Source: Argentina anserina
Lineage: Eukaryota; Streptophyta; Magnoliopsida; Rosales; Rosaceae
Direction of reading: 5' to 3'
NCBI RefSeq assembly: GCF_933775445.1
Contig: NC_065874.1
Location: forward strand, 8,141,001 to 8,205,000
Length of the DNA stretch: 64,000 nucleotides
How positions within the stretch are numbered: position 1 is the first letter of the stretch; each line of letters starts with the position of its first letter. The position numbers and the translations under genes are program-made. The notes beneath the pieces were generated by a model. It saw nothing but the letters and a program-made list of their open reading frames with translations. It had not been told where the DNA came from and ran no database searches. This document shows, one piece after another, positions 35,917-48,138 of this stretch.

Positions 35917-37788
35917 TCATCCCTTTGGCTTGTGCTCTGGCTTGTGAGTAATGTCGACATCCACATGAACAAAAGCTCGTTCAACCTCAGGAAGATTTTC
36001 AAGCTTTTCTTGGAGTGCCTCTCCGATATTATGTGCATCACTGAGAGACATGTCCCCAGGCAACACTATATCAACCTCCACAAAATAGTTGACACCAAAT
36101 GTGTAGGCTCTCACTGTCTCAATATGCTTGATCTCCTTGTCATGGTTCCAACTTAGATATGTTAACTTGGCCAAGTACTCTGCTGGTGCTGTCTTCCCAA
36201 TTAGTGACCAGACATTCTCCATCACTGTATTTGACCAATTCCCCATTGTATACAAAGCAATCTGCATTCATTATGTGTGTGAGTAAAGAATTTTTTGATA
36301 CTTTGATAGTACAAATTTAGGCACTAAATGTTAATCTGAACTTACGATGATAGCTCCAATTGGATCTATCCACCAGTAAAATCTGACAGCCAACACTGCT
36401 GATGCAAGACCAATTCCATTAGTAATGACATCAAATAGATGATCTTGAGCATATGCTCGAACAATTTCATTTTTGAATCTTCGACAGTAGACCATTAGAA
36501 CAAACTTGATCACTGTGACAGATACCATAATTCCTATCATCCATTTTTCTTTCTCTGGATCCTTATCAGGTTCAGCCTGCAAGAAGTGAATGACGGATTT
36601 ATAAGATGATGTTGAATCAGAATTACATTTATGTAAACACTAAAGAGTCAACTATAGATTGAGCTCTTCAGATACCTTCATGAGAAGTTGTCGGCCTGAT
36701 TCGAACAATATTTGCAATCCAAGAGTTGCCATTACTGATGCAAAAATAACAATTCCCTGCAATGCATTTAAGAGTTACTAGATGCAGCCAAAGACAAAAG
36801 AAAAAGAACCATATGCTGTCATATGACTGCTGATGACTCCTTTAGAGGTATCAGAGTATGCGGTTCTGATGTCTCCAGAAGTTGGTTAATGCTTACCACA
36901 GGTTGCATCCTAGTCTTGCCAATCGGGTAGCGATACTGATTTGGTTTCCTCATTGCAGCAGCTGTAAACCAAAGGATGAACCCTGACAAGAGGTCTAAGA
37001 GGGAGTCCAAAGTTGAAGCTATTACTGCCAAAGATTTGCTCTGAATAGAAGCATACACTTTTGCTAAGAAAAGCACCAAATTAGCCGCATTTGATGCATA
37101 TATTGCTATCCTTTCACTCCTTTCAAGCTGTGTCATCTCATCCTGAAACCAAAAGTTTGTAGTTCATTATCAATATAAAGGTTCTGATCATATCACACAG
37201 CTTAACTTTGCAATATAAGATGTGGTCTTAGATTTTTAATTCTTGCTTCATTATTGACCAAAAGAAAAAGAAAACCTACAGCAGCAAACTAACACTAATT
37301 GAGAAACGTGTGTAAACATAAAGGTCAACTGCAAACCAAATTAACAGCAAACCTTTGTTAAACTTCCAGGCCAAAAACCCATTTCAGAAAATGAGTCTAA
37401 TTCATTGAAACCTTTCAAAAGCTTGTTCTGCCTCCTGTAATACTGTGCAACCTTTCTGCGAGTCCCTGTGATACAAAAAACGAAAGAGAATTTCAATACT
37501 AAGTTTTAAGCACTATCACTAGTTTCTAGTTTCTCTCTGTCAGTAAGATTAATAAAGGCACTATATAAAGGATGGGAGAAGATATAAGAGCTCACTTAAT
37601 GACTTAACATAAGAGCCAAAGCCAAAAAAAGGATCCAAATTGTTTCTTTCAGCTGGAAGCTTGACGGCATCCATATTGAGCCGCCATGCCGGCGAATCAC
37701 TTGGCAGTGCCACAGCCTGGCCCGTCATGTCCGGCGACAACAGTTCTGTGCGGTAATCCAAAGAATCTGTTCGAAGATCTGTCACCAT
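35917..37788 (-). CDS. MTP10: Mn-type cation diffusion facilitator, MTP10-like (copy C)
   Basis: Six exons (37596-37788, 37353-37465, 36897-37142, 36676-36756, 36346-36576, 35917-36261) give ~402 aa. Exons 2-6 match copy A in length to the base, and exon 1 is 12 bp longer. DSLLD and DHLFD provide the two Mn-CDF DxxxD motifs. [13 protein letters not shown] begins the C-terminal domain, with [11 protein letters not shown] and [11 protein letters not shown] in it. The N-terminus ([20 protein letters not shown]) is closer to copy B than to copy A, so B and C look like the younger pair. Introns are shorter than in copy A. All three copies are on the minus strand, with bL17 and PDCD2 lying between A and B. 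Confidence 0.92.
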
Positions 37789-39004
37789 TTTTCTCAGCAA
37801 AGAGAATTGCAGTAAGAGAATACTAGTATTGTGACTCTGTGATAAAATAGCAACGCTTCCTGCACTATATAATGGGATTTCCAAGTAAAGAGAGAAATCA
37901 GTCATCTGAAACTTGGAAGAATATGATATTATAGTCAGTAGAGAAGGCATGAAAAATGTTGGTTTGATGCCAACAGTACAAAATCACCCTTCAAATTATA
38001 TACGGAATAGCATGCAGTTCTCAGAAATCGGAGACAATTTTTAAAGCAATATTTGTGAATTTGTCCGAGGCATCACAAGAGCTGACTTTCCGTGCAAGGA
38101 ATCAATACCCCATTTATAAAAATAAGTGTGGAAGGAACTATAGTATCTTAGTTGGGGAATCTGTCTTCCTCTTGTTCAAACCATAGAGCTCAGATTTATT
38201 ATGGTTTGGTGTGCAGTGCACTTCTAGCACTAGATGTGACTAAAGAACATTGATTCTAATTTACATTAAACAGCAGATTTGGTCGATAATGACTATCCTC
38301 TAGCAGTCTAGCCATAACATCTCATTACAGTTTATGGACGCAATGGATCATATGGTGAACTGATTTTGCATAATGGATAATGCTTGCTCTATGAAATGGC
38401 TAGTAGTGAAGTAGCAATACATGTGGCTACTGGATGAAATACGTATGGTCACACACACCTAGCTATATCTAGTACATATTGGCCCATGGCAACCCGCCAT
38501 AACCCGAACAATGATCCTGCAGTCGAAATTGAAGACGAGGTTGTAGAAAGAGAAAAATAGAGGATTAAGAAGAGAGGAAGAGCTGTTTGAGCCGTGTGGT
38601 AGTATATTTTGGGAATTTAGCTATAAAAAAAAAAGGGCAGTGTAATGAAAGAGAGAGTGAAATTGGAACAAAATGAAAAAACGTTAGGTACAAACTTGCA
38701 AATGAGTTTTAGCTCTTGATGACATTCTCGAATGTTAAGATTACAATATAATTAATTGATGAAGCCTGTTTTTTAATTATATTTTAATTCAATTTCTCCG
38801 CCTCAGATATTATAAACTACAAAATAGTATAACAAAAAAAACGGGTACCGATTTGATCAGTTGCATATCTATCAAAATATAGAAAAAATTTGCACTAGTT
38901 CTACTTCTCTTCAGATGGAAAAAGTAAAATTTCTACTTATAAAAATCAAAATAAATAAATAAATAAAAATTAAAGAAAATGATTAACAAAAAGTAAATAA
39001 GGGA

Positions 39005-39045
<41 letters not shown>

Positions 39046-39187
39046 CTATTGTGATATAAACAGCTGCGAGATTCTGTCTTGTCGTGTATGTGCCTACTAG
39101 CTCAGAAGTCAGAACTCAGACTCCAGCAAACCCTAACTCCCCTGTTTTCCGGTTTACGACTCCCGACCCATCTCCTCATCTCTCACA
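37789..39187. other. Intergenic with (GA)n tract
   Basis: This is the upstream region of MTP copy C and the promoter/5' UTR of the DCN1-like gene. A (GA)18 microsatellite lies at 39008-39043, about 145 bp before the start codon. No other gene is seen. Confidence 0.6.
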
Positions 39188-39916
39188 ATGGTTTGTTCTT
39201 CCAATTCCCAGCTTCGTTTTCACTTTCCAATCTTCATTCTCTGCATCTGTTTGTCTCTTGCCACTGATTTGATTCTGCATCTGATTCTCTCATTTCATGC
39301 ACTTATGTTGTTCTTCAAAGTCTCTGTCTTTGCTGTTTAATCTCTTCTTCTTCGATTGTACATGAGTTTATGTTGTGGATGTAACTTGTTTTGTGAATTT
39401 TAGCACTCATTCATGGTCATGATGAGGCAAAGGTTCGAACTTTAGTGGCTATGGGTATGTTCATTGGATTGAACATTCTCCATGGTAGATGTTACTGTTG
39501 AGGAAAAGAGAATTGGAAACTGGGGCATTTTGAGTGTTGAAAATTTACACAAGTTCTTAGATTTTTTGGTTTGTTTAAGGCTTTGAGTTCAGTAAAGATG
39601 TGTAATTTCAGTTAAGAGAGGTTGTTGGTATTTTAGTTTCCAAGCGTATTAGTGCAGATAAACTTTTGAGGCATTTGAAATTGCTTCTTTCATGTTCAAT
39701 CCGAGAAAATCACGTTATGCTTTAGAGAAATCTTTGTATTCTTGATAGGGGAAAAAATTGAACTTTGTGTAGAGCATAACATAGTAAACGATTACTTAGT
39801 TTTCGACGATAGATGTCAGAGAACTTTTTGTTCTTTGTAATGTATTTGGTAATTATTTGCATTCACTTGTACGTCTACAGACTAGCAGTTATCTGAGAGG
39901 AGTTTAATAGTTGTTG

Positions 39917-39954
<38 letters not shown>

Positions 39955-42900
39955 CTCTCCTTTTCCTTTTGACAGAGCAAGTTGGGCAGAGGCCAACGCG
40001 AGAAGATGCAGCAGTTTATGACTATAACTGGAGCAAGGTAATTTAGTAATTATATGCAAATCTAAAAGTTCCATCACTTCCATGTATTAGTCATCATTTT
40101 ATTCAGCTACGTCAAAATAATTGTGATGTAGTCAATGGTATAGGAAAGTTTGTTTCATATCAAAGCATAAAATAGTTGATTTGTATGAATGTTAAAGTCT
40201 TGTCTAATTATGCGTTACATGGTTGATCTGTTGAAAAATGAAAAATGGAGTAATGGTTGTGTAGAAAGTGCTAGCAAACCTAACCATAAGTAACTGTAAA
40301 AGCTTTATTGAAATGGGTTCTAATGGAATAGTAGGATCCTTGATAATTTAAGGGCATTGGGTACAACCATCTACTCTGGTTTTGGTTTTGTTTTATTCTT
40401 GAATATTCTGCCCATAGCTTGAATGAGACACTCTCGGTGCTTGCACTTATAAAGCAGTCTTTCACAATATAGGAAGTACCATCAGGTGGAGCTGATAAAT
40501 ATAGCTGTCCTGACACGCCCTAACCACTTTGAAACTATCACACTAGGTGATTATAGAAAAATGTATGTGTTGGGGTTCTTAACAAGACCCTTTAAGATCT
40601 ACTGCTAGCAATAATGATTTAATGCATTTTCGATTAAACACCATACCAGTTGCCAAATGTCGTTACCTGATTTCAATATAACGTTGCCCTTCTCAAGATT
40701 GTGATTGTTTGGTCCCTTGGTGGTAGCTTGTTATTGTTGTTGTACTATTTTGTAGCAGTTAGTTATTAAAAGAAAGGTTCAGTTGATTTGGGGGACTTGA
40801 GTTGGATGAATTGTGCATGCTGACTGCCCAACAACCATACTTTATATTATATGGTGTGTTTAGTACTTTTTTGTGCCTTGTAATTCAGCACATATCTAGG
40901 AATAGTTAGTAAGTTTTACTTCCTGTCATATGCAGTGAAAAAGTCTCTCTGCAGACTCTGAAGGCGAGTGATTGGCATCTTGAAGGAGCATTTGATATAT
41001 TCTACAGCCAGCCTCAGATTCAAGCACATACTGATTCTAGACATTTGGAGAAACTATACAATAGATATAAAGGCAAGTTTTATTCTGCCACTTGGTGTTC
41101 TCCTGAATCAGTTATTGTATATCCTTTTTCTGCACCTTCATAATAGATTTAACACCCAGGTGTTGGACAGCAAAGCATTGTCAATCTAATTGTGTATTGA
41201 AGTTCTCAGATGAACTTGGATTCAGTCCTGATTCTATAATTGAAATCATGATGGGCTTCTGAATCTGTTTTGAACTTCATTTAAAGAAAGGGAAATTGGA
41301 ATCAACGATGTTGTTATGTGTCCTCTCAAATATATATATATATATATATATATATAAACAACTATATGCGCTGCTCAAGGATCAAGAATGACTTTTATCT
41401 GGGTATGATTTATTTGTTGAGATGCCAAGGTTTTGCCCAAATTACCTGTGTATTGGTACAAGAAACATAACATTGGGCTCTTAATTATGGGGTTCGAAAA
41501 GTTTGTTGGACATGAGAATCCTGGAGAATCTACTTTATTGAATATAAACATAATTTAGGGGGAATACCTTGATTTGATTTAATGCTTAACTATAGCAGCT
41601 TGATATGTAGGACTTGCTATTTGCCATAATGTTCCTCCTTTTGTTTCTCTTTTTATGAGCTATGCAGATGTTCCTTTTTTACTAATGGTGTAATTTTTTT
41701 TTCCAGATCCAAATGTTGACATGATACTCGCTGATGGTATCAGTCTCCTTTGCACCGATCTCAAGGTCAGTTTATGCAGAAAGTAACCGGCTAAATTATT
41801 GCACTGGCATATTAATTCTTATGGAATGTTTTACTTGGTGGTTTAGTCTCTGTTTTCCGCGCTCTATGGGTAGTATCTGTTTACTCTTTAAGGGAATCTT
41901 ACTTCTTTTATTGGAGTGGCCCACATTTGAGTACTGTATCACTGGGTTTGGTGCCTTTTCATTAATTGCCTACTTTCTATTTGAAAAATAAAAAACATTG
42001 CTCTACATATCACTTGTTTCTTGTGGATTGTAATTATTTTCTTTCCTCTTCCCCTTGGTTTGACTAAAATGTAATTGTCTATTATTTGACAGGTGGATCC
42101 TCAAGATATAGTCATGGTACGTGTAACTGTAATTTGAGATAGGAGCCATTATATCGAATACAATGAGATATGAGGTTTAGTGCTCCCTGAACTGAAGAAG
42201 CATTGATAAAACTAATATGTTTTGGATGTATCAGTATGTTGGTTATCAGTATGTAAGAGTTCTCCAACTGATGCTTATAAGTTTGATTCTGTATCTGCCA
42301 CTATGTTATGTTGATGCAGTTAGTTGTTTCCTGGCACATGAAGGCAGCCACCATGTGTGAATTTTCCAGGAATGAGTTCATAGATGGATTAGACGCACTA
42401 GGGTAGGTTTAAAAGTAGTATGTGTTTATCATAACAGTTAGTTTACCTTATTTATAACTTCCAAATTGCATAAACTTAGTGACTGAAGTTTACGTTTTTT
42501 ATGAGGCAGGATAGACTCTCTGGAGAAATTGGGCGAAAAGATACCCTTTATGCGATCTGAGCTAAAAGATGAACGTAGGTGAATTATATCTTAGTACAGT
42601 AATTCAAGAAATGTTTCATTCATCATACCTTTGCGGACAGCTTGATCGTTCCGTTATAACTGATAGTACTCTAATTCATTGCTGAAATCATGTTCTCTTC
42701 AATTTCATCTTTCAGAGAAATTTCGGGAGATATATAATTTTGCTTTTGGATGGGCAAAAGAAAAGGTATGGGCGTTTACAGAGAATTATTTGCAATCTTG
42801 ATAATGCTTATCTCTCATGTAGTTATATTTCACAGGTATAAAGTAGAAACAGTCCTTTGATATATGTTTTAATAAGTGCTTATTTAGACTCTGATCATGT

Positions 42901-44059
42901 CCACCTCAGTGTGCATTAAAGGTAAACCGTTGGGGTTAGCCCAAGTGGTCAGGGAGGATAAAGGAATGTGTTGTGAAAAGGTTGGTTTTGAACCTTCTGA
43001 GATTAAACTAAGAGTTGAAAAAAAATGCATAAGAACCGGATGTGATCAACTCAGTAAGAAATATATAATTTTCCTGGTGTTGTGTAGTATCTGGAACAGT
43101 AAGATGATTAAATATTGATATATAAACCTTTAATCTGTTTGTTTTCCATCTTAGGGTCAGAAGTCGTTGGCACTGGATACTGCAATTGGGATGTGGCAAT
43201 TACTGTTTGCTGAAAAGCAGTGGCCATATGTTGAGCATTGGTGTCAGTTCTTACAGGTAACTTTTGAACATCTGTTGAAAATAGATACTCTGGACCTGTA
43301 ATAGTCAGTTATCCTATCTGACGGTAACCGCTAGAACAGTGAACACTTATAATATGAAAAGTAAAGGAACCAAAAAAATTACTTCTTTTAGATTCTAATA
43401 TAAATGAAAACGCTACTGATATTGAAAACAAAAGCATTGCAGGAAATAAAAAAAAAGATCCTTTTATATCCCCTAATGAAAACAAACTGCCTGGAACTTC
43501 TGATGAATATTTATAAATTTTATTAGGATTGAGGCTACAATTTGTTACTATGAGCCCACTAAATTACTGTTTCATATGTTATTCATATTAGAAAGTATGT
43601 TCGTTAGAAGTGGCATCAGATGTCCTACAGTTGCTAGAAACACATTTTTTTGCACATGTAATATTTGTTTCGTTCCTCGTGTCCGTTTAATTGTTTCCTT
43701 TCTTGATTCTACTGATTCTAGGCTCGGCATAACAAGGCAATTTCTAGGGACACATGGTCTCAACTAATAGAGTTTGCAAGGGTAAGTGATCTATCAAGCA
43801 TTGAGATGTAACAAAAGAACTAGAGGCGCAAAATGTGTGTCACCTCATATGAGCATAAAGTTGGCTTCTGTCGACTTTTGATTTGATACAATTACATAAG
43901 GGACCACCCTTTTTCTTTATACTAAACCCAAATTGATCTTTGATTTTGTAGGCTGTTGATTTATCCTTATCAAATTATGATGCCGAAGGTGCTTGGCCCT
44001 ATCTCATAGATGAATTTGTCGAGTACTTGAAGGAGAATAGTGTAATCAAAAGTAATTAG
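39188..44059 (+). CDS. DCN1: DCN1-like protein (cullin neddylation E3)
   Basis: DCN1 proteins bind the NEDD8-conjugating enzyme and cullins and promote cullin neddylation in SCF-type ubiquitin ligases. Exons 39188-39190, 39976-40037, 40936-41072, 41707-41765, 42093-42116, 42320-42402, 42510-42574, 42716-42765, 43155-43256, 43722-43781 and 43952-44059 give 250 aa. The N-terminal UBA-like part ([18 protein letters not shown]) is followed by the PONY domain with [14 protein letters not shown], the DxxIxxDG-type loop, [17 protein letters not shown] and the acidic/aromatic end [12 protein letters not shown]. The first coding exon is only the ATG. The intron after 41072 has a GC donor (AAAG|GCAAGT). 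Exon 42093-42116 codes for just eight residues. Confidence 0.92.
39919..39959. repeat. (CT)n microsatellite in DCN1 intron 1
   Basis: A CT-repeat tract lies just upstream of the acceptor of intron 1 and serves as an unusually long polypyrimidine tract. Confidence 0.9.
41330..41356. repeat. (TA)n microsatellite in DCN1 intron 3
   Basis: An uninterrupted TA dinucleotide run. Confidence 0.9.
42925..43035 (+). mobile_element. tRNA-derived SINE-like fragment in a DCN1 intron
   Basis: TTAGCCCAAGTGG (42936-42948) resembles a pol III A box, and GGTTTTGAACC (42984-42994) a slightly decayed B box, about 37 bp apart. Plant tRNA-derived SINEs commonly have this layout. The ends are not defined. Confidence 0.45.
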
Positions 44060-45357
44060 TTGCTTGTAGCCAGATCCGTGGACTGCTGGAGTGGTGAAGT
44101 GTGAGTTGTGTTGCCTTGGGATTATTCAGTTTCTCTGTAAAAATAAGACAACCAGAATAGAAGATATCACCATTAATTTAAATCCACATTACTACACCTT
44201 CACAGTCGATTAGATTGTTGATGTGAATTTTGCATTATCTGGTACCAGTACTTTGAGAATCATGATTTCACTGTCTTCAACTCAAGTTTTAAGCGTTTTA
44301 AGACTTAACTATATTTTCAACTTCTTTTGCTTCTTTTTTCTTATCAGAAAAAATGGGTTTGATGGTTTTTAAACATAGTTAAAAGTAAATACAACTCTGT
44401 TAATCCACTTGATTGACAATTTTGGATCTCATTCCCCTCTATTAATTTTGGATCTCCATCACCGCTCTATTATTGACCAATTATGTAACCATCTATTAAT
44501 GGAGCTGACTAACAATATTGGATCTCCTCCCAACTCTATTACTAATCAATTATGCAACTAAATTAACCAATCAACTAACGGATCTAAAATTATGCAAACT
44601 AACAATTATGCAACTATTCAACTAAGTGACTAACAGACATTTAAACTTATGCAGCGACGTGATAACGAAAAAAATAGGGACGAAATTGTAAGTTCGTAGA
44701 GCGCATAGCTACAGTAACCTCATGAACAGTACAAACACCTGCCCGCCAAATGATGTGTAGTAAATTTACCTGAACTACATATATGATATATCTAATTTTT
44801 ACTCCAATATCATAAATTTTTTTATTGTAAGATTAGATTCACATACAATACAATGATAACGTTTATTTCACAAAGAGACTGATTTAAAAAAGAGGATATT
44901 AATTTAATCTAAGAGATTAATTATTTTATAGGGAAAATAGATTCAAAAGCTGTGATTTTGCAACAGTGCAGAATATATGGATGCTCAAACCTTGTTACCT
45001 TCTCAAACGCCATGTTCTCTGATGACACACCAACTTTTTGTGTTCTTATAAGGGCATAATTTTACGAGTTCGTTTGGGGTACATCGATGTACACCATACA
45101 ACAGGTGCTGAATGGCTAGCAAGGGCTGTCATTTTCTGCACGCAGTGGTGGTGGTGTGTTTGTGCAGTTGGATGTGCCGGTGTATACCATACAACCGCGT
45201 AGGATAGATTTTTCCCAATTTTACCATGTCTGACTCCCAAATCAAGTCTAAAACCACCATTGCTTGTATTAAACGTCTTATTGTCCCATGGATAACGCGT
45301 CTCGGTTTCGGGTTACCTTCAACAGTCTTCAACTCCCCAACCCCTATAGGTCACCTT
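44060..45357. other. Intergenic, repeat-rich
   Basis: Beyond the DCN1 3' UTR there are diverged direct repeats of a TTGGATCTC...CTCTATTA motif at 44420-44560 and a short duplicated GTACACCATACAAC motif near 45070-45200. No gene is seen. Confidence 0.45.
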
Positions 45358-45365
45358 CTTTAAGC

Positions 45366-46074
45366 CTACATAGCACAGAAGCTTGCATTGACGACCGATT
45401 CCCGCTTCGGAAGCGGAAGCGGGAGCGGAAGCGCGGGGAAGCGTGGGGAAGCGCGATTCGAGAAAAGGAGGGTTTGGAAGTGCGGTGGAAGCGTTGGCTT
45501 CCTAATTGGAAGCGCGGCGGAAGCGTTGGCTTCCAAATTAGAAGCTTGATTTCTTCCCTTCTTCTATTTCATCAATCAATATCTTGAGTCTCTTCTTGTC
45601 ATATCATCTTCTTTCAATTTCTTCAAGCGGTTAAAGATGAATAATATCAATTGATCTAATGTGTCAGAGAAAAGAGAAAGAGTCAGGGAGAGATATGAAA
45701 AAAAATCTAGACGAGACAGAGAGAAGACAAACTTTTTTTTATTCAATTTCATCTAGTGATGTCTCTTTGACTTGCACGTGGCCAATAACTTCACACTATA
45801 CTGGACCTTTTTTTGTTTGAATTTTGAAATGAAGCTTTAATATTGCTATAACCAAGGATAATCATGGTTTATAAAATCAGTTATTAATAGTTATCAAGTT
45901 ATTTTAAAAATGAATAAAATAGTTAAAAAATAAAATATAAAAATAGTATATAATATATATTTATTATTCTGACGCTTCCAAAATGCACCCGCTTCCTTAA
46001 TTTTGAAAAAAATCGCTTCCGCGTTTTTAAACGCTTCGCTTCCACGTACCCGCACCCGATTCCGTGCATCTTAG
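45366..46074. mobile_element. hAT-type nonautonomous element with GGAAGCG clusters
   Basis: The element is flanked by perfect 8-bp direct repeats CTTTAAGC (45358-45365 and 46075-46082), the hAT target length. The ends are weakly inverted: CTACATAGCACAGAAGC against CTAAGATGCACGGAATC (right end reverse-complemented). GGAAGCG and close variants cluster at the left end (45400-45545) and appear inverted as CGCTTCC at the right end (45970-46045). No transposase is encoded. The interior is AT-rich. Confidence 0.75.
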
Positions 46075-46082
46075 CTTTAAGC

Positions 46083-46950
46083 AAACTGTTAACTCTCCAT
46101 CATAGAATAAATCCTCGAAAATGTTTATAAATTAAGAATAGATCTTACCAAGGAAAATGATTAGATGGTATCTCCAGAAGAGAAAATCAAATCAAGGGAG
46201 AAATGACAGGTGTACCGGCTAAAGGTGGAAGAAGATTAAAAGTCATCTATATATGCTTAAAAGTTCGAAGACCTCTTGAGTAACACAACAACAAATGGTT
46301 CACTGGTATGGTATTGAGTTCCTTATTAATATTGAAACAGATACACTGCAATAGCCAATTCAGCTTACGATTTCTATGATCTCGATGAGTTGATGAGAAT
46401 TGACATTGGTTCCTTACATTAGAACCAACTCTTGCAAGCTAGATTTGACACTGCCTTGTATTACATGAGAACCACCTTATTTCCTGAAATGTAGGACTCA
46501 ATCTGAACACCTGGAGAAGATATTAAGTCTAGTTCTCAATGTAGGACTCAATATATGCACCTGTATAGATTATATATAATACAGTTATTTTTCCAGTGAT
46601 GCGAATACGTCTAGTGAAGTTGCATGCATGAGTCTAGCTTAGCGTCTTCATTTTGGAGCATGCATGCTGAATCAAACCAGATGGCAAGGAATCGAATATA
46701 TATTTCTTGGCGTAGATAGGTTTTAATCTCTACTGGGGCACACACAAAATATTGGAACTGTCTTAAAGAATATGCATGTAAAAAATGTAAAAACTCAAAA
46801 AAAAAATGCATAAAGTGATATCTTATAAATTGTGTGAGGTAGTTTGTTGATTTAACAATAATTTTTCATTAAAAATTCAAAAATAGATAAAATAATAGTG
46901 TTAAACTCCTAAATATTATAAATGTTAAGATCAAAACAAAGAAAAAATAT
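46083..46950. other. Intergenic; no gene seen
   Basis: AT-rich sequence with no recognisable gene or element ends. Confidence 0.45.
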
Positions 46951-46954
46951 AACA

Positions 46955-47030
46955 CTTGCTGCAGGTTTCGAACCCTCAACCACCCATGTACTATTAGAAC
47001 AGCAATCCGCTACACCAAACTGAAAATGAT
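46955..47030 (-). mobile_element. tRNA-derived SINE head
   Basis: On the minus strand TGGTGTAGCGG (47007-47017) matches the pol III A box TRGYNNANNGG exactly, and GGGTTCGAAACC (46963-46974) is a perfect B box. No acceptor stem pairs, so it is not a tRNA gene. The 3' extent is unclear. Confidence 0.55.
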
Positions 47031-47039
47031 AGTCATTTA

Positions 47040-47656
47040 AACAACTATAGCTTGAAATAGTTAATGATACACGTATCCTAGTATGCTCCAATGTGGCTCC
47101 GCCACCTGCCGTTACAGATGTCAATGGTTTAAGCAGATGAATTATTGCCATACATGCACAGATCCACTGACTAATTACGTGTCCTAGTATGGTCCGCCAT
47201 CTTCCGCAACAGATGTCAATAAATGCACCGATCCACTTCTGATCAGAAAAATTATCATATGTACCGATACATAGTTTACGTCGTGTGTTTCTTTAACGTT
47301 ATTAGTTAATTATTTTGCCGTATTTATTTATGATTAGTTACTCATATTTAAATAATATTTTTTTATTTAACTGAGTGCATGTTTGCCACATTATATAGTA
47401 ATATAGGTAGTTGAGTACACCACATGACATTGTCATATGGTGTTTAGGTATATAGAATATTATAAATAAATTTACCGATCACTCTCTATTTGTCTAATTT
47501 GTATCCACCCTTCTAAACTCATACCATGTATCTAATTACTCAACTATTATCTAATTATATATTAATAAGAGACACATGTCATGAATTTAGAATCGTGATA
47601 AAAAAGTAGACAAATAGAAAATAATCGATAAATTTACTTACTACAATACTCCCCTG
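47040..47656. repeat. Intergenic with an ~80-bp imperfect duplication
   Basis: A segment containing CCTAGTATG, a GCCA/CCGCCA tract, CAGATGTCAAT, and GATCCACT occurs at about 47070-47170 and again at 47180-47240. The rest up to the defensin promoter is AT-rich and shows no gene. Confidence 0.5.
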
Positions 47657-47776
47657 ACCGACATCAAATAATGTCTCTTCCTTGCCATTTCCCTGCCCCA
47701 GTGACCGACGTCAAATAATGTCTCTTGTGACCGACATAAAATAATGTCCTTCCTTACCATTTCCGTGCTATAAAAC
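47655..47776 (+). promoter_or_regulatory. Defensin promoter: three DRE-like boxes and TATA
   Basis: A ~24-bp unit TGACCGACRTCAAATAATG occurs three times, each with ACCGAC (47657-47662, 47704-47709, 47730-47735). ACCGAC fits the DRE/CRT core RCCGAC bound by CBF/DREB factors. A TATA box CTATAAAAC follows at 47768-47776, ~50 bp before the start codon. Confidence 0.6.
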
Positions 47777-47824
47777 GATGGTTCACGAATGTGTAAGAAT
47801 TAAGAAACGATATACCAATTCAAG

Positions 47825-48138
47825 ATGGAGAGGAAGTACTTCGGGCTTGTTTTCTGCTTGATCATCCTACTAACTTCCCGTAAGTTTCTTTCTCTATCTC
47901 TCTCAGTTTGTCATCAGTTAATTAAAATAGGTATTTGCAAAAATATTGATTATAATATATGATTACAGAAGAGATGGTGATTCAAAGTGAAGCAAAAGTT
48001 TGCGAAGTGCCAAGCAAGTCATTCACCGGCCTGTGCTTCAGCGACACCAACTGCATCGTGAGATGCCACAGTGAAGGTCACGGCTACGGCAAATGCTCCC
48101 ATGTCCTGAGGCGGTGCAGGTGCTTGAAGCCTTGCTAG
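47825..48138 (+). CDS. Plant defensin (gamma-thionin) precursor
   Basis: Two exons, 47825-47879 and 47969-48138, give a 74-aa precursor. Residues 1-~27 form a secretion signal (FGLVFCLIILLTSQ), and the intron interrupts it, as in other plant defensins. The mature part has eight cysteines in the plant defensin order, with CEVPSKSFTGLC at the start, C-x3-C in NCIVRC, the conserved EG and G-x-C, and CRCLKPC at the end. Plant defensins are secreted, disulfide-bonded peptides, usually antifungal. No C-terminal prodomain is present, so it should go to the apoplast. The promoter repeats suggest stress-responsive expression. Confidence 0.92.

Noticed and set aside
45288..45587. 99-aa ORF rich in Arg/Lys/Glu
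   Set aside because: It reads through the subterminal GGAAGCG repeats of the hAT-type element.
46955..47030. tRNA gene
   Set aside because: A and B boxes are present but no acceptor stem pairs; a SINE fits better.
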